Positions 7,240-16,226 of a stretch of 41,821 nt of DNA are shown here, piece after piece. Within the stretch, counting starts at the first letter, position 1; each line of letters opens with the position of its first letter. The notes beneath the pieces are model-generated. The model saw only the letters and a program-made list of their open reading frames with translations, was not told where the DNA came from and made no database searches. The stretch is from Clostridiaceae bacterium. GTDB lineage: Bacteria; Bacillota; Clostridia; DSM-8532. Position numbers and translations under genes: made by a program. Location of the stretch: positions 1-41,821 of the forward strand of contig JAAYAD010000036.1 of NCBI GenBank assembly GCA_012719545.1. Reading direction: 5' to 3'.

Positions 7240-8405
7240 CCATAAAGCAAATGATAAAAAGAAATATACTTGATACTCCGCCCTCGGGAATACGCAAGTA
7301 TTTTGATTTAATAAGCGAAATGAAGGATGCCATATCCCTTGGTATAGGAGAGCCCGATTTTGAAACCCCATGGTCAATTCGTGAAGAAGGGATATATTCC
7401 CTTGAGAAGGGAAAGACATTTTATACGTCCAATGCAGGGTTAATGGAGCTGAGAATCGAAATTTCAAACTACATGAAAGACAGGTTCTCCTTAAGTTACG
7501 ACCCTCAAAACCAGATTCTTGTTACAGTCGGGGGAAGCGAGGCTATTGATGTTGCAATACGCACCTTTGCAGGACCCGGTGATGAGGTCATTGTTCCCGA
7601 ACCTTCTTTTGTGGCCTATAAGGGATGCGTTCAGTTTGCCGGAGCAAAGCCTGTGACCATTGAACTTAAGGCAAGTCATAATTTTAAATTGCAGCCAGAG
7701 CAGATACTCGATGCCATCACAGAAAGAACAAAGGCAATTATTATAGGCTATCCCAACAATCCCACCGGAGCCATAATGGAATATGATGATTACAAGGCAA
7801 TTGTGGATGTTTTAAAGGACAGGGATATAATTGTTATATCTGATGAACTTTATGCTGAACTTACATATAAAGGCAGACATGTTTCAATTGCACAGTTCCC
7901 CGAAATGAAAGATAAAACCATAGTCATAAATGGATTTTCAAAAGCTTTTGCAATGACAGGATGGCGAATAGGATATGCCTGCGGACATCCCGATGCCATA
8001 GAGCAAATGAAAAAAATTCACCAGTATGCCATTATGTGCAGCCCCACAACGGCTCAGTTTGCGGCAATAGAAGCTCTCAGGAACGGTCGGGGTGAAGTTG
8101 AGAGAATGGTAAATGAATACAACCAGAGAAGACTCTTTATGGTTAATGGATTCAGAAAAGCCGGCCTTGACTGTTACGAACCTTTGGGGGCATTTTATGT
8201 TTTCCCTGACTTAAGAAGTACAGGCCTTAGTTCAGATGAATTTTGCGAGCGGCTCTTAAAGGAGGAGAAGGTGCTGATGGTACCGGGCAATGCCTTTGGA
8301 GCATGCGGGGAAGGATTTGCCAGAGCAACCTATGCTACGTCATTGGACAACATAAGAGAAGCACTTGCAAGAATCAAGCGCTTTGTAGACAGGATTAAAA
8401 AATAA
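7236..8405 (+). CDS. Class I PLP-dependent aminotransferase
   Basis: A 389-residue fold-type I aminotransferase. PLP contacts are visible: GYPNNPTG (171-178), ISDELY with Asp203 and Tyr206, the Schiff-base Lys236 in GFSKAFAMTGWRIGY, and Arg244. The N-terminal region (SLGIGEPDFETP) is typical of aspartate/alanine-type enzymes of the PatA/AlaT group. Its start overlaps the stop of the Lrp-type regulator, so the two are translationally coupled. An alanine transaminase role is the best guess from this pairing, with aspartate or aromatic amino acids as alternatives. Transcription ends at the hairpin just after the stop. Confidence 0.9.
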   Translation: MTIKQMIKRNILDTPPSGIRKYFDLISEMKDAISLGIGEPDFETPWSIREEGIYSLEKGKTFYTSNAGLMELRIEISNYMKDRFSLSYDPQNQILVTVGGSEAIDVAIRTFAGPGDEVIVPEPSFVAYKGCVQFAGAKPVTIELKASHNFKLQPEQILDAITERTKAIIIGYPNNPTGAIMEYDDYKAIVDVLKDRDIIVISDELYAELTYKGRHVSIAQFPEMKDKTIVINGFSKAFAMTGWRIGYACGHPDAIEQMKKIHQYAIMCSPTTAQFAAIEALRNGRGEVERMVNEYNQRRLFMVNGFRKAGLDCYEPLGAFYVFPDLRSTGLSSDEFCERLLKEEKVLMVPGNAFGACGEGFARATYATSLDNIREALARIKRFVDRIKK

Positions 8406-8408
8406 GAT

Positions 8409-8440
8409 AAGGGCAATGGCCCAAATGGCTATTGCCCTTT
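8409..8440. terminator. Bidirectional terminator between the aminotransferase and the Spo0E-like gene
   Basis: GGGCAATGGC (8411-8420) pairs with the ten bases 8428-8437 with one G-U wobble and a 7-nt loop. AA before and TT after extend the stem. The stop codon of the minus-strand gene (8429-8431) lies in the right arm, so one structure probably serves both converging units. Confidence 0.75.
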
Positions 8441-8581
8441 ACAATTCTTATTTTTTTGCATCTTCATTTTTTCTACAATGAGGTTGTCCAGTTGCCTGCT
8501 AATGTTGAGTATAACATCCGGGCTATAGCCTGAGGCTATTGCCTTGTTAAGTCTGCTTCTTACTTTCTCAAGCTTTTTCAT
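8429..8581 (-). CDS. Spo0E-family sporulation regulator (small aspartyl-phosphate phosphatase)
   Basis: A 50-residue protein carrying the Spo0E-like signature: a first helix (LEKVRSRLNKAIASG) and a second helix with SRQLDNLI, corresponding to the conserved SQxLD motif. Family members dephosphorylate Spo0A~P and so delay sporulation. Here the Gln of SQ is shifted (SRQLD), a small departure from the usual SQ-x-LD. ATG 8581 is chosen because AGGAGGGA lies 9 nt upstream; earlier in-frame starts lack such a site. It is monocistronic with its own promoter. Confidence 0.78.
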   Translation of the reverse strand: MKKLEKVRSRLNKAIASGYSPDVILNISRQLDNLIVEKMKMQKNKNCKGQ

Positions 8582-8621
8582 TGGTAAATCCCTCCTGGGT
8601 GAAGGAAATATTTTCATACAA

Positions 8622-8650
8622 ATATTAACACAATTTTTGGTCAAAGTCAA
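8622..8650 (-). promoter_or_regulatory. Promoter of the Spo0E-like gene
   Basis: On the minus strand TTGACT (8650-8645), a 17-bp spacer and TAATAT (8627-8622) give a near-consensus sigma-A promoter about 40 nt before the start codon. Confidence 0.6.
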
Positions 8651-8897
8651 GAAAACCCCTTATAAATACTAGCTTTCAACAATTTTCGTCATTTTATTTC
8701 TCGTTTTTACAATATATTATGAAAGTAAAAATCAGAAAATTAAAATTAATGTCTGTCTATCTTTCAAAAATTATTTCGAAATCAGTCATAAGAATACTTT
8801 GAGATTGTTTTGGTTCGGATTAATCTTGAAACCGGCGGGGATATAATGTATATTAAGAGCAACTAATATTATTAGATTATAGTGGGAGGTTACAATT

Positions 8898-9668
8898 ATG
8901 GGTGATTTGTTAAAAGACAAGAACATACTCATTATGGGTGTCCGTAATAAATGGAGCATTGCATGGGGCATTGCAAAGGCAGCAAAAGAACAGGGAGCAA
9001 ACCTTATTTTTACCTATCTTGGAGAAAGGGAGAAGGAATCCCTTTTAAAACTTACTGAAGAAATGGGGGATGTGGCATCTTTCCCATGTGATGTATCAAA
9101 TGATGAAGAATTGGATGCTCTTTTTGCTGAAATTAAGAACAGATACGGAGTACTGCACGGAGTTGTACATGCCATTGCCTTTGCAAAGAGTGAGGACTTG
9201 CAGGACACCTTTGTAAATACATCCAGAGAAGGCTTCAGAATTGCGATGGACATAAGCGTATATTCTCTTCTGGCAGTATCAAAAAGAGCCAGAGAGCTTA
9301 TGACAGAGGGCGGAAGCATAATTACCCTGACATACAGGGGTTCTGTAAAGGTGTATCCCGGGTACAATGTAATGGGCGTGGCTAAGGCAGCTCTGGAAGC
9401 CAGCGTGCGCTATATTGCCCAGGAACTGGGAGGTCAGAATATCAGAGTCAATGCCATATCTGCAGGTCCGATAAAGACCATGTCCGCTAAAGGTGTAAAA
9501 AACTTCAGTGATATTTTGAGCATTGTGGAAGAAAAATCATTCCTTAAAAGGAATATCACCCTCGAGGACCTGGGCGGCAGTGCGGTTTACCTTTTAAGTG
9601 AACTCTCCTCCGGTGTTACAGGCGAAGTTTTGTATGTGGATGCCGGATACAACAATATGGGACTGTAA
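8898..9668 (+). CDS. fabI: Enoyl-[acyl-carrier-protein] reductase (NADH), FabI type
   Basis: A 256-residue short-chain dehydrogenase-like enzyme that performs the last reduction in each round of fatty-acid elongation. The nucleotide-binding stretch GVRNKWSIAWGIA (14-26) is the FabI variant of the glycine-rich loop. The catalytic residues Tyr146, Tyr156 and Lys163 fall at the classical FabI positions (TYRGS, GYNVMGVAK). GTGGGAGGT precedes the ATG. A TATAAT at 8842-8847 could be its -10 box, without a convincing -35. The gene stands alone, away from any fab cluster. FabI rather than FabK or FabL is clear from the Tyr/Lys spacing. Confidence 0.93.
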   Translation: MGDLLKDKNILIMGVRNKWSIAWGIAKAAKEQGANLIFTYLGEREKESLLKLTEEMGDVASFPCDVSNDEELDALFAEIKNRYGVLHGVVHAIAFAKSEDLQDTFVNTSREGFRIAMDISVYSLLAVSKRARELMTEGGSIITLTYRGSVKVYPGYNVMGVAKAALEASVRYIAQELGGQNIRVNAISAGPIKTMSAKGVKNFSDILSIVEEKSFLKRNITLEDLGGSAVYLLSELSSGVTGEVLYVDAGYNNMGL

Positions 9669-9821
9669 TTTTTAAAAGTTATGTTTATTTATGGAGCCGT
9701 ATTGGGTAAAATGTATGTATTCCTGATTGGTATGAAAAATCAACCAACTGATCGGCAACATGTTACAATTTGTTCATAATCTGTTCAAGAATTTTATGCA
9801 TAATAGAATTCGATAGAAAAG

Positions 9822-9885
9822 GATAGTGCGGGTAATGGTTATAAGCTTCATGCCCGCTATCTTTTTGATTTCTCGGAATCAAAAA
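9822..9885 (+). promoter_or_regulatory. Attenuator-like double hairpin before the ABC export cluster
   Basis: GATAG..CGGG (9822-9832) pairs with CCCG.CTATC (9853-9861), leaving a 2-nt bulge, and is followed by CTTTTTGATTT, an intrinsic terminator layout. The same TTTTTGATT (9862-9870) can instead pair with AATCAAAAA (9877-9885), immediately before the ribosome binding site AAGGAGGAG. The pairings compete for the U-run, as in attenuators. No upstream ORF for a leader peptide was seen. It could also simply end read-through from fabI. Confidence 0.45.
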
Positions 9886-9899
9886 GAAGGAGGAGTAGC

Positions 9900-10850
9900 A
9901 TGATAGAAATTCAAAATCTGACCAAGGAATATGGAAAGATTAAGGCTGTAAATGACATAAGCTTTACAGTCGAAAAAGGCGAAATTCTAGGGTTTCTTGG
10001 ACCCAACGGCGCCGGCAAGTCAACTACCATGAATATTCTGACCGGCTATATTTCTTCCACATCGGGCACTGTTAAGGTTGCAGGATACGATATTCTGGAA
10101 GATCCCGTGGAAGTTAAAAAGCGTATCGGATACTTACCCGAACAGCCTCCCCTTTACATGGATATGACAGTCAATGAATACCTTAATTTCTGCGCTGATT
10201 TAAAATCGGTTCCCCACAAGGAATGGAAGAGCCAGAAAAAAGATATTATGGAGCTCGTTAAAATATCTCATGTAAGTCACCGCCTTATCAAAAACCTGTC
10301 AAAGGGTTACAAGCAGAGAGTGGGCCTTGCTCAGGCGCTGATAGGCACACCGGACGTACTCATCCTTGATGAGCCCACGGTAGGACTGGACCCCAAGCAG
10401 ATTATTGAAATAAGAAAGCTTATAAAAGCTTTGGGCAAGAATCATACAATTATCTTAAGCACCCATATTCTGCCCGAGGTAAGCGCTGTCTGCGACAGGG
10501 TTGTCATTATCAATAAAGGAAAAATCGCGGCAATAGATACACCCGACAACCTGTCCAAAATGCTGTCCGATTTCTCCCGCTTTACAGTTACGGTGGCAGG
10601 TCCTGAAAACAAGGTTAAGGACATTCTTTCCCATCTTTATGGAGTCAAATATCTGGAAACCAGCGGTAAGCTTCGTGATGACGAGTACAGCTATATCATA
10701 GAGGCCGACAAGGATGTGGATGTAAGAAAGCCAATGTTCAACCAGCTTGCCCAGCACGGCTTCCCCATTCTTGAGCTAAAATCCTTGAACTTATCCCTTG
10801 AGGAAATCTTTATCCAGTTGACTACCAACGAGGAAAAGGAGGCTAAATAA
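9900..10850 (+). CDS. ABC exporter ATPase (GldA-like)
   Basis: A 316-residue ATP-binding subunit. It shows Walker A GPNGAGKST (34-42), Q-loop region PEQPPLY (79-85), signature LSKGYKQR (132-139) and Walker B LILDEP (153-158), plus a C-terminal extension (about 220-316) typical of ABC-2-type drug, antibiotic or polysaccharide exporters. It is the first gene of a four-gene unit with the permease starting 1 bp after its stop. The companion GldG-like and DUF4340 genes mark it as a gliding-motility-type (GldA/F/G-like) exporter. In non-gliding Firmicutes the cargo of these systems is not known to me. Confidence 0.9.
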   Translation: MIEIQNLTKEYGKIKAVNDISFTVEKGEILGFLGPNGAGKSTTMNILTGYISSTSGTVKVAGYDILEDPVEVKKRIGYLPEQPPLYMDMTVNEYLNFCADLKSVPHKEWKSQKKDIMELVKISHVSHRLIKNLSKGYKQRVGLAQALIGTPDVLILDEPTVGLDPKQIIEIRKLIKALGKNHTIILSTHILPEVSAVCDRVVIINKGKIAAIDTPDNLSKMLSDFSRFTVTVAGPENKVKDILSHLYGVKYLETSGKLRDDEYSYIIEADKDVDVRKPMFNQLAQHGFPILELKSLNLSLEEIFIQLTTNEEKEAK

Positions 10851-10851
10851 T

Positions 10852-11559
10852 ATGTTTGCTATAATGAAAAGGGATTTCAGGTCATATTTTAATTCCCCCA
10901 TTGCTTATGTAGTGATAGGCCTCTTTATGTTCATATTGGCTCTTTTCTTCAATGACGGCCTTGCCACTGGAAGCTCCGACTTTATTGGTGATTTTGTGGG
11001 TACAATGAGCTTTCTTCTTATGTTTTTTGTCCCCATCCTTACCATGAAGTCCGTTGCGGAGGAAAAGAAAAACGGTACAGAGGTACTCCTTCTTACATCG
11101 CCTGCACGCATTACAGAGATTGTTGCCGGCAAGTTCCTGGCAGCCTTCTGTGTATTTCTTGTAATGACTGCGTTTTCACTTATTTTCCCGATAATTCTTA
11201 TTATTACCGGAAAACCTGACGTGCCTCTTATTTTATGCTCATATCTGGGCTTTATACTGTACGGGGCAGTTTTTGTGTCCGTCGGGGTTTTTGCATCATC
11301 CCTAACTGAAAACCAGATTGTGGCTGCTGTTATCGGATTTGTTTCTCTCTTTGGATTAACAGCCATAAATTTTGTTGCCAGCTTTTTCAGCGGATTTTTG
11401 AACAAAGCATTTTTATGGCTCTCCATAAATGACAGGTACAGCGATTTTGGAGCCGGAATTATAGACATTACTTCCATTATATTTATGCTGAGCTTTACAG
11501 TACTGTTTAATTTCTTTACTGTAAGGGTTCTTGAACGCAAACGCTGGAGTCAGGGGTGA
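10852..11559 (+). CDS. ABC-2 type permease (GldF-like)
   Basis: A 235-residue membrane protein with about six hydrophobic segments (for example 17-37, 55-75, 98-122, 132-150, 160-183, 204-225). The amphipathic motif MKSVAEEKKNGTEVLLLTSP (63-82) is the typical cytoplasmic loop of ABC-2 permeases. AAGGAGG within the end of the ATPase gene serves as its ribosome binding site, so the two are tightly coupled. It presumably forms the membrane channel as a dimer. The substrate is unknown. Confidence 0.88.
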   Translation: MFAIMKRDFRSYFNSPIAYVVIGLFMFILALFFNDGLATGSSDFIGDFVGTMSFLLMFFVPILTMKSVAEEKKNGTEVLLLTSPARITEIVAGKFLAAFCVFLVMTAFSLIFPIILIITGKPDVPLILCSYLGFILYGAVFVSVGVFASSLTENQIVAAVIGFVSLFGLTAINFVASFFSGFLNKAFLWLSINDRYSDFGAGIIDITSIIFMLSFTVLFNFFTVRVLERKRWSQG

Positions 11560-11564
11560 TTAGG

Positions 11565-12998
11565 ATGAAGAAATTTAATTTTGATAAAAAAAGATTTAAC
11601 AGCAAAAGCTTTAAATATGGCTCATATGCATTTGCCGCCACAGCAGTGGTTGTGGCTGTAGTGGTACTGTTAAATGCCATACTTGGCCTGGATGTAATAA
11701 GAGACAGGCTGAGATTTGATATAACAAAAAACAAGAAGTTCTCATTAAGCCAGCAGAGCCTTAACATTCTGAAGGAAATTGACAAGGATGTAGAGATTAT
11801 TATACTTACCGAAGAAAAGGACTTTAAGTACAAGGAAATCCTGGAGATATTAAAGCAATACAATCTTAAAAGCGATGGCAAGGTTGTGACTCGTTTTGTA
11901 GACGTTGAAAAGGATCCTCTTTTTATTCAAAGAGAACTTGACCCTGAGCAGGTTAAAGGCATAAGCGCCGGAAGCATTGTTGTTAAATCAGGCAACAAGA
12001 ACAGGGTAATTTCCAACAGCGATCTTGTTGAATATGATTACAGCTATGGCTATCCCACTGCTTCAGGTCTTAAGGTTGAACAGGCATTTACAAGTGCCAT
12101 CAAAAACGTGACAGCTGAGGTTACACGTGTTGCTTATTTTGCAAAGGGACACGGAGAGATTGAACTTGACAAAGAGCTTACAGATTTAAAAGCCGTGATT
12201 GCTGCCAACAACTATGAGGTTAAGGAGTTATCCCTTGTAAATGAAATTCCCGAAGATGCATCTGTAATCTTCTTCGTTTCACCTAAAACAGACCTTCTTC
12301 CAAAAGAACTTGAGAATCTCCTTGCTTACCTTGAAAACGGCGGAGATGCAATATTCTTAATGGATGTCCAGAGAACAAATACATCCTTTGCAAACTTCGA
12401 TACTGTACTTGAGAGGTACGCTCTGGCGCTTAATAACGACTTTGTTCTTGAGGGGGATCAGAACTGGTATTTCAGCGACTTTAACATTATTATTCCACAG
12501 CCCAATGACAATGATATAACCAAGAACCTTGATCCCAATTCCTTATTCCTTTATATGCCCAACTGCCGCAGTGTATCCATCCTCAAGGCTGAGAAGTCAT
12601 GGATTACTACCAAGCCTTTGTTTATGACATCCCAGAAGTCACAGAGCACTGATCTTGTAACCAATAAGGTTTCCGCAGGTCCCTTCTATCTGGGAGCCAT
12701 ATCCGAATATGCCGGCAAAGAGCCAAGTAAAGTTGCTTTAATTGGTAACGCTACCTTTATTACTGACAGCTGGATGGAAAGTGCCGGAACCAATGGCGTA
12801 AGGTATATTATTTCAACCTTAAACTGGATGCAGGACGAAAAGGATTCTATCTATATTCCGGCTAAGAGCCTTGTGACAGACTATATTAACCTTACTGCCC
12901 AGAGCAGGTTAATTGCGTTCTTATCATTGACAGCCCTTCTTCCGCTTATGATAATTGGCTTCGGAGTATTTGTCGGGGTTAGGAGGAGACATTTATGA
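11565..12998 (+). CDS. GldG-family ABC transporter auxiliary protein
   Basis: A 477-residue protein with a transmembrane helix near the N-terminus (about 20-45), a large extracytoplasmic region and a C-terminal helix (about 445-470) with a short basic tail. The ABC_transp_aux/GldG-type domain is recognisable from FSLSQQSLNILKEIDKDVEI early in the chain and from YFAKGHGEIELD later. GldG-like proteins associate with GldA/GldF exporters. The ATG at 11565 is preceded by GGGGTGAT; a GTG at 11556 lies inside that site and is less likely. It starts 5 bp after the permease stop and overlaps the next gene by 4 bp. Confidence 0.82.
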   Translation: MKKFNFDKKRFNSKSFKYGSYAFAATAVVVAVVVLLNAILGLDVIRDRLRFDITKNKKFSLSQQSLNILKEIDKDVEIIILTEEKDFKYKEILEILKQYNLKSDGKVVTRFVDVEKDPLFIQRELDPEQVKGISAGSIVVKSGNKNRVISNSDLVEYDYSYGYPTASGLKVEQAFTSAIKNVTAEVTRVAYFAKGHGEIELDKELTDLKAVIAANNYEVKELSLVNEIPEDASVIFFVSPKTDLLPKELENLLAYLENGGDAIFLMDVQRTNTSFANFDTVLERYALALNNDFVLEGDQNWYFSDFNIIIPQPNDNDITKNLDPNSLFLYMPNCRSVSILKAEKSWITTKPLFMTSQKSQSTDLVTNKVSAGPFYLGAISEYAGKEPSKVALIGNATFITDSWMESAGTNGVRYIISTLNWMQDEKDSIYIPAKSLVTDYINLTAQSRLIAFLSLTALLPLMIIGFGVFVGVRRRHL

Positions 12999-14458
12999 TG
13001 AAGAATTGGAAGAAGATCGCAATCCTTGGAATTGTGCTTGTGATCTTCGCTGCGGCCTTCATCTATTTGAGCAATATTCAGAATAAGTCCGGTGATGACG
13101 GGGATTCCGAAACCGATCCGGTGAATGAAGTTAAGCTTGTAAGCTTCTCCAGGGATAAGATGGTAAAAATCATCCTGGAGCACGGCGACAGCAAAATAGT
13201 GCTTACAAGGGAAGAAAAAGAGGTTGAAAAAGAACAGACCAAGGATGACGGAACAAAAGAAACTGTTAAAGAAAAGGTTAAGGTCTGGGTTACTCCCGAT
13301 TTTGACGTTGACAGTTCCGAAGTGGATGATATAGCCCTTTCAGGTGAGACCGTCACTACCAAGAGACGTATAGATGAGAACCCGCAGGATGTATCGGTAT
13401 ACGGTCTTGATGACCCTTATATCGTTACCTTTGTGTCCGAGGACGGCAAGGAAGAAAAGGTGGAGATAGGGGATAAAACTCCTACCCAGGACAGCTATTA
13501 TGTAAGAAGATCAGGGGACACGGCGGTATATACCATTTCTTCCTATAGGGGAGACATTCTGAGATCGGGTAAAATGGACATACTGAATAAGAACCTCCAT
13601 AAATTTGATAACATCACATCCGCCGACTTTACATCATTAAACTTTGAAAAAGACGGCGAACTGGTATTTGAATCATATAAGGATTCATCGGAGGACCAGT
13701 GGTACTTCTCAAAGCCTCTTAAACGAAAAGTTGATGCTACCCAGTTCCCCAAGTTCCTTGAATGGCTTGCTGCTTTTAAAGTAAGCGAATATGTAGAGGA
13801 AAATCCATCGGATTTGGCAGCTTATGGATTGGATGACCCCAAATATGTGTTCCACTATAACCTTAAGGGCAGGGAATTTACCTTAAAATTAGGTTCAAAA
13901 TCTGAATCCAAGCATTATGCAATGATGGAGGGACATCCTTACGTATTCAATGTAAGTGCTTCTGACCTTAACTTTGTGGATTTCCCCATGATAGATCTGA
14001 TGGACAGGTTTATTTACATCCCCACAATATATGATGTGGAAAAGCTTGTAATAGAAATTGACAACAGGGTGGATACACTACTTATCAATGCCAACAAGGA
14101 AGACCCTGAAAAAGAGGAGTTTTACTTCAATGGCCGGAAAATTGATGATAAAACCGAATCCCAGTTCAGGGGCTATTATCAGGGAGCCATAGGATTAACC
14201 GGCGATAGGATGGACCTTGCTGCAACACCTGAAGGAAATGCCGAAATCCGGTTAACCTATACAATGCGTGAAGCAAAACCTGATAAGGTGGTAGTAGTTG
14301 AACTTATTCCCACCGAAGACGGGTATGGATATTATCTTATGAAAAACGGCGAGTATTCAGGACTCATAATGGGCAAAAGAAAACTTGATGATCCTGACCT
14401 GGGTATAAGGTCATATTACAACAAGCTTATTGAAGCGCTTTCAAATACAAATGAATAA
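12995..14458 (+). CDS. DUF4340-domain protein of the Gld-type export cluster
   Basis: A 487-residue protein with an N-terminal membrane anchor (about 6-25) and an extracytoplasmic body. It contains an internal repeat: VYGLDDPYIVTF followed by VEIGDKTP, and later AYGLDDPKYVFHY followed by LKLGSKSE, about 140 residues apart. That repeat is characteristic of DUF4340 proteins. It overlaps the GldG-like gene by 4 bp and ends at a strong terminator, so it is the last of the four-gene unit. Fixed linkage to GldG suggests a periplasm-facing partner of the exporter. No catalytic motif is visible and its molecular role is unknown. Confidence 0.82.
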   Translation: MMKNWKKIAILGIVLVIFAAAFIYLSNIQNKSGDDGDSETDPVNEVKLVSFSRDKMVKIILEHGDSKIVLTREEKEVEKEQTKDDGTKETVKEKVKVWVTPDFDVDSSEVDDIALSGETVTTKRRIDENPQDVSVYGLDDPYIVTFVSEDGKEEKVEIGDKTPTQDSYYVRRSGDTAVYTISSYRGDILRSGKMDILNKNLHKFDNITSADFTSLNFEKDGELVFESYKDSSEDQWYFSKPLKRKVDATQFPKFLEWLAAFKVSEYVEENPSDLAAYGLDDPKYVFHYNLKGREFTLKLGSKSESKHYAMMEGHPYVFNVSASDLNFVDFPMIDLMDRFIYIPTIYDVEKLVIEIDNRVDTLLINANKEDPEKEEFYFNGRKIDDKTESQFRGYYQGAIGLTGDRMDLAATPEGNAEIRLTYTMREAKPDKVVVVELIPTEDGYGYYLMKNGEYSGLIMGKRKLDDPDLGIRSYYNKLIEALSNTNE

Positions 14459-14479
14459 GTGATGATGTGATTCTTAGAG

Positions 14480-14516
14480 ACGGGCGTGTAAGGATATCTT
14501 GCACGCCCGTATTTTT
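14480..14516 (+). terminator. Terminator of the Gld-type export operon
   Basis: ACGGGCGTG (14480-14488) pairs with CACGCCCGT (14502-14510), and the stem continues inwards with AAG/CTT. It is followed by ATTTTTG. Confidence 0.85.
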
Positions 14517-14599
14517 GCTGTAACAGCAATATATTGACAATATTTTCATGCCGTATTAGACTATGACTATCTATTTTAAAAGCAAATAAGCAGGGAAGT

Positions 14600-16099
14600 A
14601 TGCTAAAAAAAATAAAAGAAACCTGTATTTTTGATATTTTAAGCATCAAATTTCTGGGTACGGCAAAAACAGCAAGCTTTATCCTAACGTTTCTATTACT
14701 TGTTTATGCTTGTTTTGTATCCCTGTTTTTCAGATCTCAAATACTTACCAGTATTCCTCCATTGTTGTACATAATAGCCTTTTGCATATGCCTGTTTATT
14801 ATAAGATCTCCATTGCTTAATTTATTGCTTCAGCTGGACAAAAGAAACTTTTTAATTTTGATTGCCATTACTTTTTTTGCTCTCAGGCTTGGCTGGTTTT
14901 ATCTTACAAAACCTGAGCCTTTTTCGGATTTTTTGCTGTATCATAATTTTGCGGTACAAATGAGCCAGGGAAATTTCTCACCCTATGACCAAACATGTGT
15001 TGTATTCCCGCACAGATACTCATATTCCATGATTTTGTCACTGCTTTATAAGGTGACAGGCCCATCTTTCATAAATGGCGTTATGCTAAATATTTTTCTT
15101 TCTTTTTTTACCTGCTTTTTTATTTTGCGCATTGGGGAAGCGTTGATGGATGAAGACCTTGCAAGAATTTGTGCTCTTATTTTCACCATATGGCCTTCTC
15201 AAATAATGTATTCCTCGGTATTGGCCTCTGAGCATTGCTTTTTGTTTTTCCTGTTCTTGTCAATGCTTCTCTTTATAAATTCCATAGAACCCAAAAAATA
15301 CGAAAATAATTTATACAAATACATACAGCCTTTATCGGCGGGGGCTGTGCTGGGGCTTGCTCAATTTGTGCGGCCTGTGGCAATAGTGTTTCTTATTGGT
15401 TTTTTGCTGCTTTTTGTTTTTAACAGGGATTTTAATAAAAATATTTTAATTATTTTATTGCTCGTTGCAGGCTATTTTGCTGTTCTTTATCCATTGAAAG
15501 CAATGGTTTCAGGAATGTCAGGCACGGAATACAAGTCCACCTTTGGATATAATTTATTGGTTGGTACAAATTATAAATCAACAGGTTATTACAATAATGA
15601 AGATGCTTCAATATTATCCAGGTGCAATTACAATATCGAACTGATACATGAAAAAGCCTTATCTGAAAGTATAGGGCGTATTAAAAATAATCCTTCGGCA
15701 TTTGTGGACCTGGCAAATAAAAAATATATATCTTTTTGGGGAGATGGAAGCTTTGGTGCATACTGGAGCATAAAGGGAATAAAAAACAGTAATTATTACA
15801 TTGTGAATACAAATACTTTCAGAAAATTATCATTTTTTTCATGTCAGGTGTTCTATCAAATCATTCTTGGATTTTCAGCCTATGGCCTTTATCTGTGCAT
15901 CAGGGAGAAGAATTATGTTTTTTTGATTGTCTGTCTTATATTTTTATTCCATGCAGGAATGTACACTTTTCTTGAAATACAATCCAGATATCATTATCCT
16001 GCCGTAGCCAGTTTATTATTTCCCGCAGGCTGGGGAATCATCAGATTTTATGCTATAAAGCCAAATCAAAGAAGAAGTTTGAGCCAGTACAGAAAATAA
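14600..16099 (+). CDS. Polytopic membrane glycosyltransferase (GT39/ArnT-like)
   Basis: A 499-residue very hydrophobic protein with about eleven membrane segments. The first extracytoplasmic loop holds PFSDFLLYHNFA (about 111-122), matching the acidic, aromatic-rich loop of lipid-phosphate-sugar-dependent (GT-C fold) transferases such as GT39 and ArnT. A final FLEIQSRYHYPAVASLLFPAGW is like that of this group. It would move a sugar from a polyprenyl-phosphate donor onto a surface acceptor. The ribosome binding site is weak (AGGGAAG). The gene is more AT-rich than its neighbours. It lies alone between two terminated operons, so the acceptor cannot be inferred. Confidence 0.7.
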   Translation: MLKKIKETCIFDILSIKFLGTAKTASFILTFLLLVYACFVSLFFRSQILTSIPPLLYIIAFCICLFIIRSPLLNLLLQLDKRNFLILIAITFFALRLGWFYLTKPEPFSDFLLYHNFAVQMSQGNFSPYDQTCVVFPHRYSYSMILSLLYKVTGPSFINGVMLNIFLSFFTCFFILRIGEALMDEDLARICALIFTIWPSQIMYSSVLASEHCFLFFLFLSMLLFINSIEPKKYENNLYKYIQPLSAGAVLGLAQFVRPVAIVFLIGFLLLFVFNRDFNKNILIILLLVAGYFAVLYPLKAMVSGMSGTEYKSTFGYNLLVGTNYKSTGYYNNEDASILSRCNYNIELIHEKALSESIGRIKNNPSAFVDLANKKYISFWGDGSFGAYWSIKGIKNSNYYIVNTNTFRKLSFFSCQVFYQIILGFSAYGLYLCIREKNYVFLIVCLIFLFHAGMYTFLEIQSRYHYPAVASLLFPAGWGIIRFYAIKPNQRRSLSQYRK

Positions 16100-16168
16100 G
16101 TTTCCAATTTTATTTCCAACTTCGGGAAATGGTTATAAATAAAGTTAAGCAGAATCTCCTGTATCGTA

Positions 16169-16182
16169 TTTTGTATACAAAA
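16169..16182. promoter_or_regulatory. Perfect 14-bp palindrome upstream of the hydrogenase promoter
   Basis: TTTTGTATACAAAA is fully symmetric and ends 6 bp before the -35 box at 16189. Its position would suit an activator or second repressor site. No family can be assigned from the sequence alone. Confidence 0.35.
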
Positions 16183-16188
16183 ATTTTG

Positions 16189-16217
16189 TTGAAAAGTTCT
16201 ATATCTTATGGTATACT
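16189..16217 (+). promoter_or_regulatory. Promoter of the hydrogenase operon
   Basis: TTGAAA (16189-16194), a 17-bp spacer and TATACT (16212-16217) form a good sigma-A promoter. The expected start is near 16224, about 64 nt before the first start codon. Confidence 0.75.
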
Positions 16218-16226
16218 TATTGTGAA

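Noticed and set aside
10905..11540. 211-codon minus-strand frame opposite the ABC-2 permease
   Set aside because: It is a complement of membrane-helix codons, with no ribosome binding site and no neighbouring minus-strand genes.
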